A DNA stretch of 64,000 nt from Membranipora membranacea (Eukaryota; Bryozoa; Gymnolaemata; Cheilostomatida; Membraniporidae), in assembly GCA_914767715.1 (NCBI GenBank), contig OU612068.1, positions 8,184,001 through 8,248,000 on the forward strand, given 5' to 3'. Shown here one piece after another: positions 24,558 to 37,026 of this stretch. The first letter of the stretch is position 1. The number at the start of each line of letters is the position of its first letter. The notes under the pieces were generated by a model, which made no database searches, had not been told where the DNA came from, and worked only from the letters and a program-made list of their open reading frames with translations. The translations under genes and the position numbers were made by a program.

Positions 24558-27500
24558 CTATGTGCGCTTGATTATTTTCACGTGAAAGTTTTTTGGGGCT
24601 CTGACAAGACCAGCTCCAGGTTGGGCAGACAACTCAGGCATTCCCTCAGGCTTCTCAAACTTAAAGTTCTGAAGCATCACAACGAGCACCGACAAAATCT
24701 CTATCAAAGCTAGCTGTCTGCCAGGGCAGGCCCTCTTACCTGAAAATAATCATTATAGGTATATGTAATAACAAGGTCTGGAAATAAAGACATTTTTTCA
24801 ACCAAATGAACAGCCTCCTAGCCTCTCAATACCGTTCTAGATATTGTTCAAAAGTATCAGTGTATTATGTGTATATCAGCAAATAATGTAATGTAAAGTG
24901 ACTTACCTATTGAGAACGGCATAAAGTATTCATCGTGCAGTAAGAATTGTCCATCCTCGCCAATCCATCTGTCAATTCTAAAGACTTCAGGATCACCCCA
25001 ATACTCTTTATCGTGATGCATTGCAAATATGTTAGCTAAAACTAAGGATCCAGCAGGTATTGTATATCCAGCGAAATCTGTGTCCTGCCTTGCTGTGTGC
25101 GGTGCAGAGAACCCAGCTAGAAAAGAGACACAGTTTATGATGAAATTGTGCTTCAAATTAAATCAAAGTGAAGTTGAGTGTGGAAGTGGGGTACACCTTA
25201 ACAAGGTACAGTGTATTTTTTTTTGTCAGTCAGCGTTAAAGCTGTTCAGAAAAAATAATGTATGGATGTGGCTGCCATAAATATGAGCACAAGTATGAGA
25301 ACAACAATAATAGAGGTTTGAAGACTGCTTTTGGTATTTTTTAACCAACTTACCTATTGAGGCAAATCTGAGCATCTCATTGATGAAAGCCCTTGTTTTC
25401 ACTAGCCTGTCCTTCACTTTTCTGTCAAACACCTGATCACCAACAACCTTTTTAAAATAATTAAAAATGTCAAAAAAATGGCTATCACTGGGTAACTTTG
25501 CCAGCCAGTAACCAGTTAAGAATTATTCACTTTTTCAAACTTGTAATTCAAGCTTTGTGTTCAGGCAGAAGACCATAATAACAAATATCATCTCTACAAA
25601 GACCTCTGGAGATCCCGTACAACGAAAGCTGCAAAAAAAAACATGCACACTCAGAGTTCAGAATAAAATTCTATGTGTACGAAGGAACACATTGATATAA
25701 ATCAGACACTTTTTTTCCTAGCTGGAGGGCCTTATTTCCACCAAGATATACTGTGATTTGCGTATCTAAAGTAAGTGAGTAACCCTTGCATTTTCTAGAT
25801 TTTAGATAGCCTTTCCTTAGATCAAGTTTCAAGGAGGGAAAAATGGATCAAACTTGTTCTAGCCTTTCCTGATGAGCTTTACTGGTGGGGGCTTCCTCCC
25901 ATAGACAAAGCTTGTCAAGACAGGCTAGTCACTCCTACTTGTTATACGCTGTGGTTGAAGGGGGAGTTACTCCAAATACAGGCAAATTGTATCTTAGTTA
26001 TATTGGGGGTTCCTAGTCCTACCTCGTCGATCTCAACAATGATCTGATTTTGGACTTCCGGGTACTTTGCTAAGAAGATTGTGCACCAGGAGAGCGAGAT
26101 GGCGGTTGTTATGATCCCGGCTGAGAAAAGATCTACGATGGTTGAGTAGATATTATCAACTAAAATATAATGCAAGGAAAGGTAAATTCATAAAGTTCTC
26201 TAGCACTGTTCTTGATTGCTATAACCTGATATAAGGACTCCTGGTTGTGTAAGATGTTCTTATATCCAATAATGAGGGTCACAACACACAAAAAAACCGT
26301 TTTATTGCCACAATGTCATGTGATCACTATGTCACGTCGACCTGTCATTTAAATGAGATATGAGATATGATTGAGGCCGGGTTTTACTAATATAAAATAT
26401 CTTTGTAGATGTGACTATTTCATCAATATTCAATGAGAGTGATAACTTCCCATTTCTATCACACCATTCGATTCATTATCGGTCGGTATCATTCTCTACA
26501 CATTGTGCATATTTCAACAACTTACCGTCGTAGAACTCTCGCTGCTCTGTCTCATATTTTATGAACAGGTCTATAAAGTCCCGGATTTCGTCTCTGCTGT
26601 AATTCTTCTTATGATCGTCAATTTGGGCATTAATATATTTCTTGATATCATCTTCAAATGCAAGCCGCATATGCTAAGAAGTAAAAATCATATTCTGGTG
26701 CAAGTTCAAGCTCCGAAATCACAACATGGGCAATGTTCGAATGTCTGAGAGATGGATAATATCCTGCAGAGCATGCCTACTCCAACGTACACGTCATGAC
26801 CATAAGAGAAGTTTAAAGTCATGGCAAGAAAAGCCGTTGTCCATGAGATCCGCTATTGCTTGTGCAGTGCAGTTCACTTAATTCAAACCTCTGGGGACCA
26901 CAAATATTTGTTCTAATTAAGCAGAGTTTGAATTAAGTGACATTAGAATGCATTGAGATCTGAGTGAAGGGACCAATTTTCCTTGTATGAATTAACAGGA
27001 GTTTTGAATTATAAAGTCTGAATTAACCAGCTTACACTGTATATGATATCAATGTGTGGATATCATCGACAAACAGCATTAAGAATAAACTCAGGAGGCC
27101 TTATAAACTGCAAATAAATTGATCTAGTTGTAGTTGCGTAAAGGAGTTCTAACTCCTTGGTAGTCTTTTTGTGACAGTTTATCTTACCATTCCACCACTG
27201 ACGTATTTCTGAATAAATGGAATATTTCTCAGAGCTGGAAAGAAGTTGATGGGTGCTGCGAGTGGATTAACTTCTGACAACGATAAAATCAATCTCAGCA
27301 GATTGTTCCAAGATGGATCATTGTAATCATTTCTAAAAGAGACGATAACTGTTATGTAACAAACGATCGTCTTGGGAACTTGTTGTTCAAAATCTTTCTT
27401 AGAGAAAATAGCTTTTATAGTTGATTAAGAGATGTAACTTACAATGAAAAAGACATCATGATTGGTTGGCTACCTGTGGAGTTGTTATCTCCTTGACTTC

Positions 27501-28943
27501 TAAGATATAACTAGGCTAAGAGCGCTGAGACACGGTGCATATAGTATAAGGGAAAAGTTGAACAACGAAATATCAGGATATTCTGGATAGGACAAGCATA
27601 GCATACACAAGCTTCATATATGAGTTGGCAATTTTAATACAAATATTTGTTCTCTGAGCTAGCATCGCCCTGCTTCATAGCATTGAAATAACAATTACAA
27701 ACAAACCTGAACCCGAACACAACGGTGTGGATTATGTTTGCGGTAGCAGACTGCATTTTCTCAGTAATCTCTGATACAACTCCATTGTTTTCAGCAGCTA
27801 GTTTCTCTAAATACTCCACCAGTGATGTCGCTTCAGTATGTACAATTTCCTCCAGCCCTTTCTTACCGACGCCAAAATCGCGTAATGCCAGTAAAGCAAA
27901 CCTTCTCATTTCTGTGTTATTCTCTCCACTGCTCAGTGCAATACCTGTTGAGACAAAACTTTTAGCGTTATATCTTGATTTTATGATGATTTGAAGTCAT
28001 ACACACAATCCAAAGCGAGTGATGACCAAGCATCAACAGTCAACACCCTAGCTTAACATTAGTTATGATGATTCATAGGATACAAAGGGTGTTTGAAGAG
28101 TATGATATAGCCAGAATATAAACTTAATATGACAGGAACGTCGAGTGATTGAGATGCTTGCAATGGTGATGAAAACTGTAAATTCTTAGACTGTGGCTAG
28201 CAGACAGCAGATTAAATCTACTCAACGTTTCTGAGTGGATTGAGTAGATGGTAACTGACCTTTGGGCTTTCCTTCATTCACCATTTTCAGAACAGGAAGG
28301 CTATCAACCGGTCTAAATGCAAATTCCTCTCGCTTGAACATTTCCTTCACCAATTTCCCGTCGCTTACCCACACGAACCGAATAGCCCCAGCTTTGAATG
28401 TGAAAATTGACCCGATCTTCTTGTGAAGACCAATAACATATTCGATATGTTTGGCTGCTCTTAGTTTGGTAACTGTAACAAAGAATGTTAATATAATATG
28501 TTGGCATATATGATACCATTGGTGAAATAGCTGTGATACCCCAGTACTGTGAGCGGTACGGGTGATTAGCCTCAGTTCCACACAGTAAAGCTAAAGCTCT
28601 TTGGTTTGATTTTGGTGGCTTCTAGCTCCACTAATTTCTTATCCTTATTCTTCAGTTGTCGAGGCTGTGAAATTTCATGAGATAAATTGTCAAGCTTTGC
28701 TACATTTCGAAATTAAAAAACACACTCAACTCATTCACAGAAACAAAATTACAAATAATAGTTGTGAGAAAGAATCGAGTACTCACAGAAAATAGGTAGA
28801 ATTCCTAGAACTGGTAATCCTCTTGGACTAGGAGGTAGATTCTTTGGTGTCCCAGAGTTGAGCCATGCTATGAAGCAGACAGCACATCCTGAGGCCAACG
28901 CTATAGTTGAATAATCAACGCTTAGTAGCAAATCTCCGAACAT
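24558..28943 (-). CDS. Cytochrome P450, CYP2-clan type, 9 exons
   Basis: Exons, in coding order: 28787-28943, 28260-28472, 27707-27944, 27188-27332, 26526-26673, 26023-26159, 25354-25447, 24907-25116, 24558-24739. They total 1524 nt, 507 residues, normal for the family. It is a haem monooxygenase, probably anchored in the endoplasmic reticulum by the N-terminal hydrophobic segment (about residues 5-27), followed by the proline hinge LPPSPRGLPVLG. CYP2-clan marks include MRRFALLALRDFGVGKKG. The I-helix reads DLFSAGIITTAISLSW, with Thr318 kept but Ile317 where an acidic residue is usual. The K-helix is EMLR (370-373). The haem loop is FSIGKRACPG with Cys452. Start at 28943: an upstream 5' UTR exon splices so that G|ATG begins this exon. 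Substrate unknown. Confidence 0.92.
25790..26005. repeat. Degenerate inverted repeat related to 15248-15396
   Basis: In intron 6 of the P450 gene. TTAGATCAAGTTTCAAGGAGG and AAATGGATCAAACTTG on the left, and GGGGGAGTTACTCCAAATACAGG on the right, share words with the inverted-repeat element in the vWA-pseudokinase gene. The match is by eye only and partial. Confidence 0.3.
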
Positions 28944-29336
28944 CCTACAAGTACAAGGTATCAAACTGGATAGAAGTATCAACACCTAAATCTAGATGTG
29001 TTTCCGATTCAATCACAGGTCTGTTACAGCTGAGGAAGGTAATGAATGATCTTGGAGTTATGATTTGGTAGAAGATCAGAACCTTTTTAAAAAGCAGCTC
29101 GTTGGTTATAGCTGTTCAAATGATTGGCTGAATGCAGCGTTCAATGATGATGTTAATGATAAAGTTTTATGTTAGTTATGTGCGGTGCAGCAGCTGTAAG
29201 CATTGTCATCTTGCCTGTTGCATGTTATGTCTTGCGGATGCATATCTCAATTATCCAAGATGTCTCAACTTTTTTGTCATTCTATGAAAACTTGTATGTA
29301 CATTATATGTATAAATGAGCAGGATAAATAACTCAC

Positions 29337-29387
29337 CTATGTTTAACACAGTTGACCTTCTGACTGACTGACTGACTGACTGACTGC
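29337..29387 (-). other. 5' UTR exon of the P450 gene
   Basis: On the minus strand a GTGAGT donor (complement of 29331-29336) closes a short leader that can splice to the acceptor just before 28944, joining directly to G-ATG. The upper limit is set by the TATA box about 30 bp upstream. The exon is a model from sequence only. Confidence 0.5.
29360..29386. repeat. CTGA tetranucleotide microsatellite
   Basis: Nearly seven perfect copies of CTGA. They lie at the inferred transcription start and leader of the P450 gene, so length changes would alter the 5' UTR. Confidence 0.9.
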
Positions 29388-29409
29388 TAGCTGCCCCGAT
29401 AAGCCCGAG

Positions 29410-29417
29410 TTTATATA
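29410..29417 (-). promoter_or_regulatory. TATA box of the P450 gene
   Basis: The minus strand reads TATATAAA here. It is about 25-30 bp before the inferred leader exon (29337-29387), the spacing expected for a Pol II TATA box. The leader's donor and the acceptor at 28945-28947 make a consistent transcript start. Confidence 0.55.
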
Positions 29418-29633
29418 TGGTGATATATGCTATAAGCGTGTTTGCTAACATGCTGCACTTACATGGTATTATCAAAATGTCCCATATAATAATCCCTACA
29501 TGATAGCTGTACAACACGGTGTGGTTTGCGTTGTCATATTTGACGCAACCTGATCAAAGCTCAATGACTGATGAGTGATAACAAAGTGGTTTACACTGTA
29601 TCTGTGATAGCTAGCTGCACACATCCAGGCCTC

Positions 29634-29675
29634 ATATTATCACAGAGTAAGGACATCCTTACTCTGTGATATTAT
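29634..29675. repeat. Small hairpin
   Basis: TCACAGAGTAAGGA and TCCTTACTCTGTGA form a perfect 14-bp stem with a 2-bp gap; partial pairing extends outwards through ATATTA and its partner. It is upstream of the P450 promoter; no function can be assigned. Confidence 0.6.
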
Positions 29676-29679
29676 GCAG

Positions 29680-32600
29680 GTAGTAGAATGAATTATTGTA
29701 TAGGTTGTTGTACCAACTGGTAGAAAAGTGGCTTTCACTTTAGTCCATATTGTACTGCTCTCCCATATTACATACCATGTAAAAGAGAAAATCACTCCAA
29801 CCATGGCTATACCATCTATAAATAATTTATTTATTTTCCCATATTTATTCTGGTGAATGATTAGGGCTAGGAACTTACATATCCAGGAAACAAAATGCTA
29901 GAGAATAACCTATACGCAGAAAGTATCCGAAGCCTAGCTCGAGGTAACTAAATCATTAAAATTATTTTGAAAAAAGTGGTTTACCTGCATGCCAGTTAGC
30001 TGTAATGAATCTAGGTCATACCCTAGGACATTTTAGCAAAAGGAAATGTTTTGGTTGATTATTTAAAGAATTGGTGCTGTAATCAGAGCAAATATGGGAC
30101 AGTCTGATATACAATACCATACTGCAGTAACTTAGCGCTATCAAACAAAATGTCTACTGAGCGCTTAGACTAGTGGATAATATTTAGAATTGCCTACTCC
30201 CAATGTTCTGCAATAATCATTTGAATTGGAAAAGTTATTTATTGAATATGGTTTGATCTACGAGAAACAATTTCCACAATACATACTTTTTTGTTATACT
30301 TTTATTACCATCATAATAATTTTTAAGAAAAAAAAGAAAGAGGCGGTTTGTAAACGTGTGTGGTTTAAGCTTATAATTGTTGGAGAAATGGATGATAAGT
30401 TGTCTTTAAAAGTTGATAGAGTATTTGATAGTCTGATAAATCTAGGCAGAGAGTTAAAAACAGTGACAATAGATGTGTTTAAATGATCCGAAGGATTGGA
30501 CATTTAATGTTTGTTTATTTAAGGGTAACTATTTGTGAGGAACGGAAATGTCGCTCGTGCATATACTTTAGAAAGTATATGCTGTGAAGGACGGAATCGG
30601 TACTACGCCTATACTAAAGTATATACTGTGTACCATGGCCGTATATTACCACCCACGACTCACATCAAGTCGTGGGTTCTAACAGTAAAACTCTTAATGA
30701 GTTTTGAGACAATTCTCTTGCACCACAAAGTCAAGATAGTCTTTAGATATTGGTACGACACAATCACTATTTATGAATGTGTTCAGGTGTGTTTGATAGT
30801 TTGTTATTCAACTTAGGTGACTGATTTTAATTATGAGGACCTACTTGATCTCTGTATAGTGCCTGGAAGCTCAATCAGGTTATCAAGGTGGTATATCAGT
30901 ATCACAGGCCTCTTAGCCAAGTTTAAATTAGCTAAAGACTACAACCCGATTTCTAGTGAAGGAAAGAGGAATCAGTCTGTGGTCACTCTAACATTGATGT
31001 TCAAATTCTATATTCAATGATTAGAGGTATCTTATCTTAATTCAAGAGTGGCCTACTCCTTCAAAACACAAGACTCTAATCCTAAACTATTATCCCTAAA
31101 CTTAATCTATTTAGCCCCAAAGAAGATATGACTACTACTTATTTCTGTTCTGCTTTAACAGTAGTTCCCAATGATACTTCCCAATGATTTCCAACTTGAT
31201 ATGAACACAGACGCGAATTACGTGCGTTTAACTGTGGGTCACAATATGATTTTCGACTTGATATGAGCACAGATGCGAATTACCTGCGTTTAACTGTGGT
31301 TCACAGTACCTGACGAACTGTCCCGAATTACTTCGCCAATTACTATAAGCATAGAAATCAACTATAACAGTTTATTCACTAAAGTTATGGCTTATTGTCT
31401 TGATACTTATAAAAAAAATTGTTATGTAATTCAAGTGATACTCACAGTATACTGGTCCTTAGACTCCACTTTAGTTTTAGCGTTCTAACAAAGATCGTCT
31501 GATTTAAAACTAGTATTTATTAAATCAAAATTATAATATCATTTACTAGCTATGTAAAAAGTTGACTGTTCTGCTCAAAGAATTAAACTGTACTGATTTA
31601 CTGTTCAAAATTCCGGACTTTATATAGGTGCTGTTTTTGTGCTGACTTTGCTTGTTGTCGTCTGATTAGCAGTCAGCGGATTAGTGTATCTTGTGGCTTT
31701 GTTATATGAAACCGTTCTGTTCTGTGGTCACGTCACGTGGTTTATTGCTGCTGTTCCTCAATCTACCCTCTAGAATTTATTGTTCCATTTTTGGGCTGAC
31801 TTTGTTGTTGTTCTTCCATGATTGATTACTTCCGTGTTGGCCTGTGATTTATCAATACCCTGGAGGTTACTTGGTACTATGACGTTGTGGAAAACCGAAT
31901 TACTGCGTCACTGGAATTCATATTTTCTGATCGGGTTAGCACGCTCCGTTGTCTTTGTTACATCTTTGATGGATCACTTCTGTGTCTCTCTGCTTGTTGT
32001 TTATGCTTGTGATTACTAAATACCATGTAGGTCACTGGGTGCATTTGTTTTCATATCTATCTGTACCCTCTGACTTCTGCGGCTGGCTAAATATAACAAA
32101 CATATCTCGAGTGCCCATTTTCGGTACTGACACTATGCACATATATTTCTGATAAAAAATCAGCAATATTTTCAGGACATTGACCAATAAAGATATGGTG
32201 TGCATAAAAAGAACAAAATATTTGTGTAAAATAGGTAGAGGAAGAATAGAAAACCTCTTACACAGAGATGATGTTGACGAAAGGACAGTAGGCAGAAAAT
32301 GGACGTTGGCAACAGTGGTGGACTTTTTTCTTTGTGGGTACTCTACTCTCTGGGTTGAAAATCGTTTTTTTTAGAATTTTTGCAATTTCTAGATCAAATT
32401 ATGCAGAAATATGGATCTGTAATTGTATGATTGATATCTGGTCAAAAGAGACAACTTGATACTGTTTTTGAACAGAATCCAGTGGGAACTGTGTTCTAAA
32501 AGTTCCCCCTCTATAACTTTTGCCGGGACTCAGTTCCTACCAGTTCCCACTCTCTCAGAACAATGGTTGGCATGACTCTACAAAGTTGAAGTTTGTCATT

Positions 32601-32860
32601 GTCTCAGTCTTTTTAGAGCATTTTCAAGAGTCATCATGATCTTCGATCAACTGTGTGTAATGCAGGCCGGTGTCATTCAACATCACCTAACACTTAGTGA
32701 GAGCATAAGAACAGAGGATGGATTCCAGTCATAACCCTCCCTCTAGGAAATGAGAGGAGCTCCCGGTTAAAGGAAGGGATTACAAAACCTTAGATGCGGT
32801 CAATTGCAGTTTATTTCATCTTTGAACCAATCATATGTGAAGCAACCTCCTTTGCGCTGC
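29680..32860. other. Intergenic, no gene supported
   Basis: AT-rich, with several open frames of 60-90 codons (for example 30226-30486 plus) that match nothing I know. It holds the tandem repeat at 31194-31317. No splice-supported exon or RNA gene was found. Confidence 0.35.
31194..31317. repeat. Two tandem 62-bp units
   Basis: ACTTGATATGAACACAGACG starts at 31194 and again, with a few changes, at 31256; both units share GCGTTTAACTGTGG. A simple local duplication. Confidence 0.75.
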
Positions 32861-32887
32861 TCACTTCTGCGCTGCGTACAAAATCTT

Positions 32888-32969
32888 TGGCAGCGGTGGG
32901 ATTCGAACCCACGCCTCCGAGGAGACTGGTGCCTTAAACCAGCGCCTTAGACCGCTCGGCCACGCTACC
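32888..32969 (-). tRNA. tRNA-Leu(AAG), copy 1
   Basis: 82 nt, with a full 7-bp acceptor stem (GGTAGCG with CGCTGCC, one G-T pair), discriminator A, the long variable arm of a type II tRNA and the T-loop GTTCGAATC. The anticodon stem CTGGT/ACCAG closes the loop TTAAGGC, giving anticodon AAG. The A-box (TGGCCGAGCGG) and B-box are intact. A TTTT terminator follows within 10 bases. There is no intron. It closely resembles vertebrate tRNA-Leu(AAG). Confidence 0.96.
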
Positions 32970-34364
32970 ATGGTTTTAAATCTATCCAGCTGTTCAATTT
33001 CACGAACTTGTTATCTACAGAACGATACTGTTCCTATCACTAACAATGAACGTGTAAATGTAGTTATCTTTGCCAAAATAATGCCAATTAAATAATAAAG
33101 ATCATGGAATTTCAGCTCTCAGCAAGCTATCATTAGCAAATTATAAAGCCCTGTGGCATTCTTATCACTAAAGCCGTCCACAGACCAGCTATAAGACCTG
33201 AGCTAGTAAAAATAAAATAGAGCTTGAAATTCTAGCTTTGCTCATTATCTCCTCATTTTTCACTGCAGACACAAAGCATGTTTACAAGCTGCGATATAAC
33301 CTTAAGGTTAGCTATCAGCCAATGATATTCCATAAACAAAGCCTTTTAATGATTCCCGTCATAAACGTCCACTGATTACTGTTAATTTACCAATGAGAAC
33401 ATTTTTCTCGCTTTGCTCGCTCGGGAAAGATTGGACTTGTTGAATCAGCCGTTTAGTTAGTAATTATCAAAGCCTACGAAAAAAGGGGGGGGGGGGGGAG
33501 CTTAGACCACAAAGTAAACAAATTTCCCTCGCAAGCATGTAAATAATCGCACGCACATGTGCAGTCACCTTTACCCTAGCAGTTTAAGTGGTATACTGTT
33601 GCCAAAATAATGATGTGAAATAACACCAGAGACTATAGATATAGAGACCTTCCACTTGCCATGATAATGTATATAACCAATGCAAACACATTGAAAATTT
33701 GGCTCCGCCCCTTTCTGGTGGTAATCGCTTGGAGGTAAGCGTACCCAGTGCTATGAATTTACTATCAAAAGTTGACAAGGTGAATGATTTAGTTGTTTAT
33801 TTTATAAGTACATTCACACAAAACTCTCAATAATATTAACTGGGACAAATGAAAACTAAGATGTGACTTTTATATAATATGGGCGGCCATAGGCATCAAG
33901 GAAACAAAATACTTGGTGGATGATAAAACCTTTTGGTAATTTAGCCCCCATATGTACTATAGACAATTGAATATTCAATGTGAAAATAGTTAAATGTGAA
34001 CAAGCACTGATGTTATATTCTCCAGTTCCGGTGACTGAATTGAATTCATCAGTTAGGCCAGCACAGAAACTTTCTATAGCAAAGGTCTGAGAAAAGTATC
34101 ATCCTCAAAAAGTCAAAGTTTTCCTGTTTAAAGTCAGCATATTGCTGGTTGTTGCCTGAAGATATGTGCTTTGAACTGCTCTGAATCTGTCTATGAAGCC
34201 CAAACAAGTTTTCAAGGCGATTTGTAAAAGAAGCTTTTCATAGCCCCAACCATCCCACAATAACTTTGAGGCAGAGAGGGAGGTCTTCTATCTCTCAATG
34301 CAGTAAATTCTTTACATTTGTCAGCATTGAATTGTCAGTATGAATCTGCTGACGATGCGCTTTA

Positions 34365-35053
34365 AGCTGTAGCTCCACGTAACAATTTTTACATCGATTT
34401 GGGGTCACGAGTGGTTAATCGGTGGATCTGCACGAGTGATTACTCGTGTTAAGTGGACATCGAACTTGTTGGTCTTTTGCCCGAGTGATCTAGACGATCC
34501 TCTATGCTGATTGGTTGTTGATTGCTTGCTTAAATAATTACGCGGTTAAACACATCATCTATCAAATCGTGACAGGCTATCAAAAATGGAGGAGTTGATA
34601 ATATCTGTAGTTAAATCACATCCTCCTATTTATGATAAAAAAGACCATAACTACAAAGATAGGAGTGGTGCTGTAGTGAAAATATGGAAGGTAATAGCTG
34701 TATCACTTGGAAATGGAAGCTGTCCTGACATGACATCCATAGTATAGCATAGGAAAATCAATTTTACAGAAGAATGAAATTTTATTTGGTGAAGATTCTA
34801 AGTGACAAAGACCCGGATTTAATATGACATCACTATATCCGGTCATTTGTTAACACGCCCATTAAATATCATTGGTCAATCGATTGAACTGAGGGAGTTA
34901 ATTGGTCAATCTAGGCACCTGATTTATTACCCCACTTTGACTCACTAAACCATCGAGTACTAACTCATAGGCCTGTGTAGCAGTGTGAGATCGGCCTAGC
35001 ATGTCTAGACATGCCATCGGCCTGTGATTACATCGTTACGTGGAGCTACAGCT
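34365..35053. mobile_element. Harbinger-like element, 689 bp, nested
   Basis: Perfect 19-bp terminal inverted repeats, AGCTGTAGCTCCACGTAAC and its complement, lie between TTA copies (34362-34364 and 35054-35056). Three-base TWA duplications mark the PIF/Harbinger superfamily. Inside is a MADF-domain fragment at 34586-34747, as in the DNA-binding protein of some Harbinger elements. The transposase is absent, so it is a deletion derivative. Confidence 0.75.
34586..34747 (+). pseudogene. MADF-domain fragment of the Harbinger-like element
   Basis: A 53-residue frame. Its beginning has the MADF pattern: a short acidic helix, VVKSHPPIYDKKDHNYKDR, then a basic helix with a conserved Trp (VVKIWKVIAVSLG). 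MADF domains bind DNA and occur in Myb-like accessory proteins of Harbinger transposons. The frame stops soon after the first two thirds of the domain, or could splice at AAG|GTAATA. It is most likely the first exon of the lost accessory protein. Confidence 0.6.
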
Positions 35054-35590
35054 TTACTCTGATGCCATTCTTACTTCAGTTTTGAATGTGTGTGTATGGT
35101 TGGTACTAGTCACCATGATTAAATCTGTTTATATTAATCTTAGAGCATATATTAACAAACAAAAAGAAGCCCTCTTCCTCTTGTCCTCACACATGAAAAC
35201 ATTGTCCATGAAACTCATCACAACAGCTAACCTATGTCAGGCCATCATTACATCGCAGTGGGCAACAATGATGGATTATACTGCACAGCCCCCTTACTTT
35301 CTTACAAAAATACAGGCCTGTATAATATAAATATCTGGCTAAGAATGCAATAACAAGTTGATTGTGACTTTGTTGCTGTCTGATCTGGTTTTGTCATCAA
35401 GATTGTGGTTATTTTGCCTCAAATAACTCAGGTGAAAAACCTGAAATTTTATTGAGAAACCCATTGCTGTCCAAGGCAGCAGCGCTTACTTTACAACCAG
35501 TAGTGGGCGTGACCGTTGAATAAAGCTGATTGGCTATTCGCATTTTATGCGCCAGTGGAAGGTCTCTATATCTATAGTCTCCGATAACAC

Positions 35591-36890
35591 TAATAACAAA
35601 GTCTACACTAAACAAGCTATTATAAGCAAATTAAAGCCCTGCGGCATTTGCAGCTGCCAACAACAGCTTAAAAGTGAACACAAATGAGGGGATGCTCAGG
35701 GATTAATCATAACTAGTACTTACGGTGACAAGCAAGACCATTGGCTAATGATTGTTATGCCAGTCCCATTCTCCAACAACCTAGTCCCCATTGCTTTTGC
35801 GTTTCGCATGAATAGTACTAAGCAAATATCTCAGGTGTTCAAGTGTGTTACATAAGAATTGGTGCTTTGCAGACACCTATACATAACGATGAATAGCATC
35901 AGTGTATGACATAGTTATTGTTATTTTATGTCATCGCTCATCACACTTCAGAATTATAGGATTTTATTGCAACAGTGACTTTCAACCAGACGACGGTATC
36001 TAGGCAACCTTTGAAATCAACCAATAAGAGACCCTATTATTTGCAGCGGATAATTCGAAATCACTGTAGCTGGGCATTTTTGAATGAAACCAGATGTATT
36101 TTCACCACTTTCTTAGCAGATTTTTGGATTGAAACTCGATTGGGGACTTGTGTAATTTATTCTGCATTTGCACATCCCATTCCCATTAAAAAAAAATTCA
36201 CTACTGCTCCACGTATTTCCGATAAAGCAGGAGAATTTTGAAGGCAGCTAACCCCATTTGATTTGATTGGGCCTTATATACCGACTTTTTATCTTTATCT
36301 TTTCGAATATGAAACCTGGCAATAACCTGTTAACATGAAAGACCTCCAGTTGTGGGTGATAGATGCCTGTCAGTAACATAGTGCACACTATGAATGTGCC
36401 ACCTTAATATTTCGAATGTTTCAATTGAGAATCTAGGCTTCAAATATTTCTTTGAGCATAGTTTATGGGTTGAAGTTAGTCTCATAGAACATTTTTTGTG
36501 TTCACAGCTTCACTCCCCAGACATGAAGAACCCATAATATGATGACTACTGTAAAAACCAACGCTTGATGTGAACGGTAGTGCATCTTTAAGGGTATGTG
36601 CTGCTTTATTTATGAATTTGGTCCTTTTATACCAGCACTAGGAATTACAATCCCTATATATTAGACATGCTTCTCTTAGCTAGTTAATAAACACGTCTCA
36701 CTTTCATAAACACAGCAGCTTCTGCCAGTTTCTTATTATATAACGGGCTAAAAGCTCATGCACCCATGGGTGAGACCTAAGGACAAATCGTTTTCTGCAC
36801 TATATCACAGGAATAGAAACACTGTGTCTGCAAAGCCTATTCAAAAGATCTTGATTGATTTTGGTAGACATTCTAGTATAATAGTCCATC
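35591..36890. other. Array spacer, no gene
   Basis: Right half of the array unit that lacks a tRNA, then AT-rich spacer. The ORF at 35975-36241 has no recognisable domain. Confidence 0.35.
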
Positions 36891-36944
36891 TGACAAGGTG
36901 AGCCTCTTTTGCTCTGCTGTCTCTAGAATCGCACACAAAATTTT

Positions 36945-37026
36945 TGGCAGCGGTGGGATTCGAACCCACGCCTCCGAAGAGACTGGTGCCTTAAACCAGC
37001 GCCTTAGACCGCTCGGCCACGCTACC
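36945..37026 (-). tRNA. tRNA-Leu(AAG), copy 2
   Basis: Same length, acceptor stem, anticodon AAG and T-loop as copy 1; it differs at one base in the variable arm (CCGAAGAG against CCGAGGAG on the plus strand). A TTTT terminator follows. Pol III boxes are intact. Confidence 0.95.

Larger units (their letters stand above)
33627..35583. mobile_element. DNA transposon with long inverted ends and 7-bp duplication
   Basis: CAGAGACTATAGATATAGAG at the left end is mirrored at the right end (last base pair changed, CGGAG). Looser pairing continues for roughly 120 bp. Flanks ATAACAC occur at 33620-33626 and 35584-35590. Removing the element and one flank restores the array unit seen in other copies. 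The termini fit hAT-like elements, which usually make 8-bp duplications; the superfamily is uncertain. A second element (34365-35053) is nested inside. Confidence 0.75.

Noticed and set aside
28944-28985. Upstream Met for the P450
   Set aside because: The stretch lies before a CTTGTAG acceptor that joins to a leader exon, so it is intronic.
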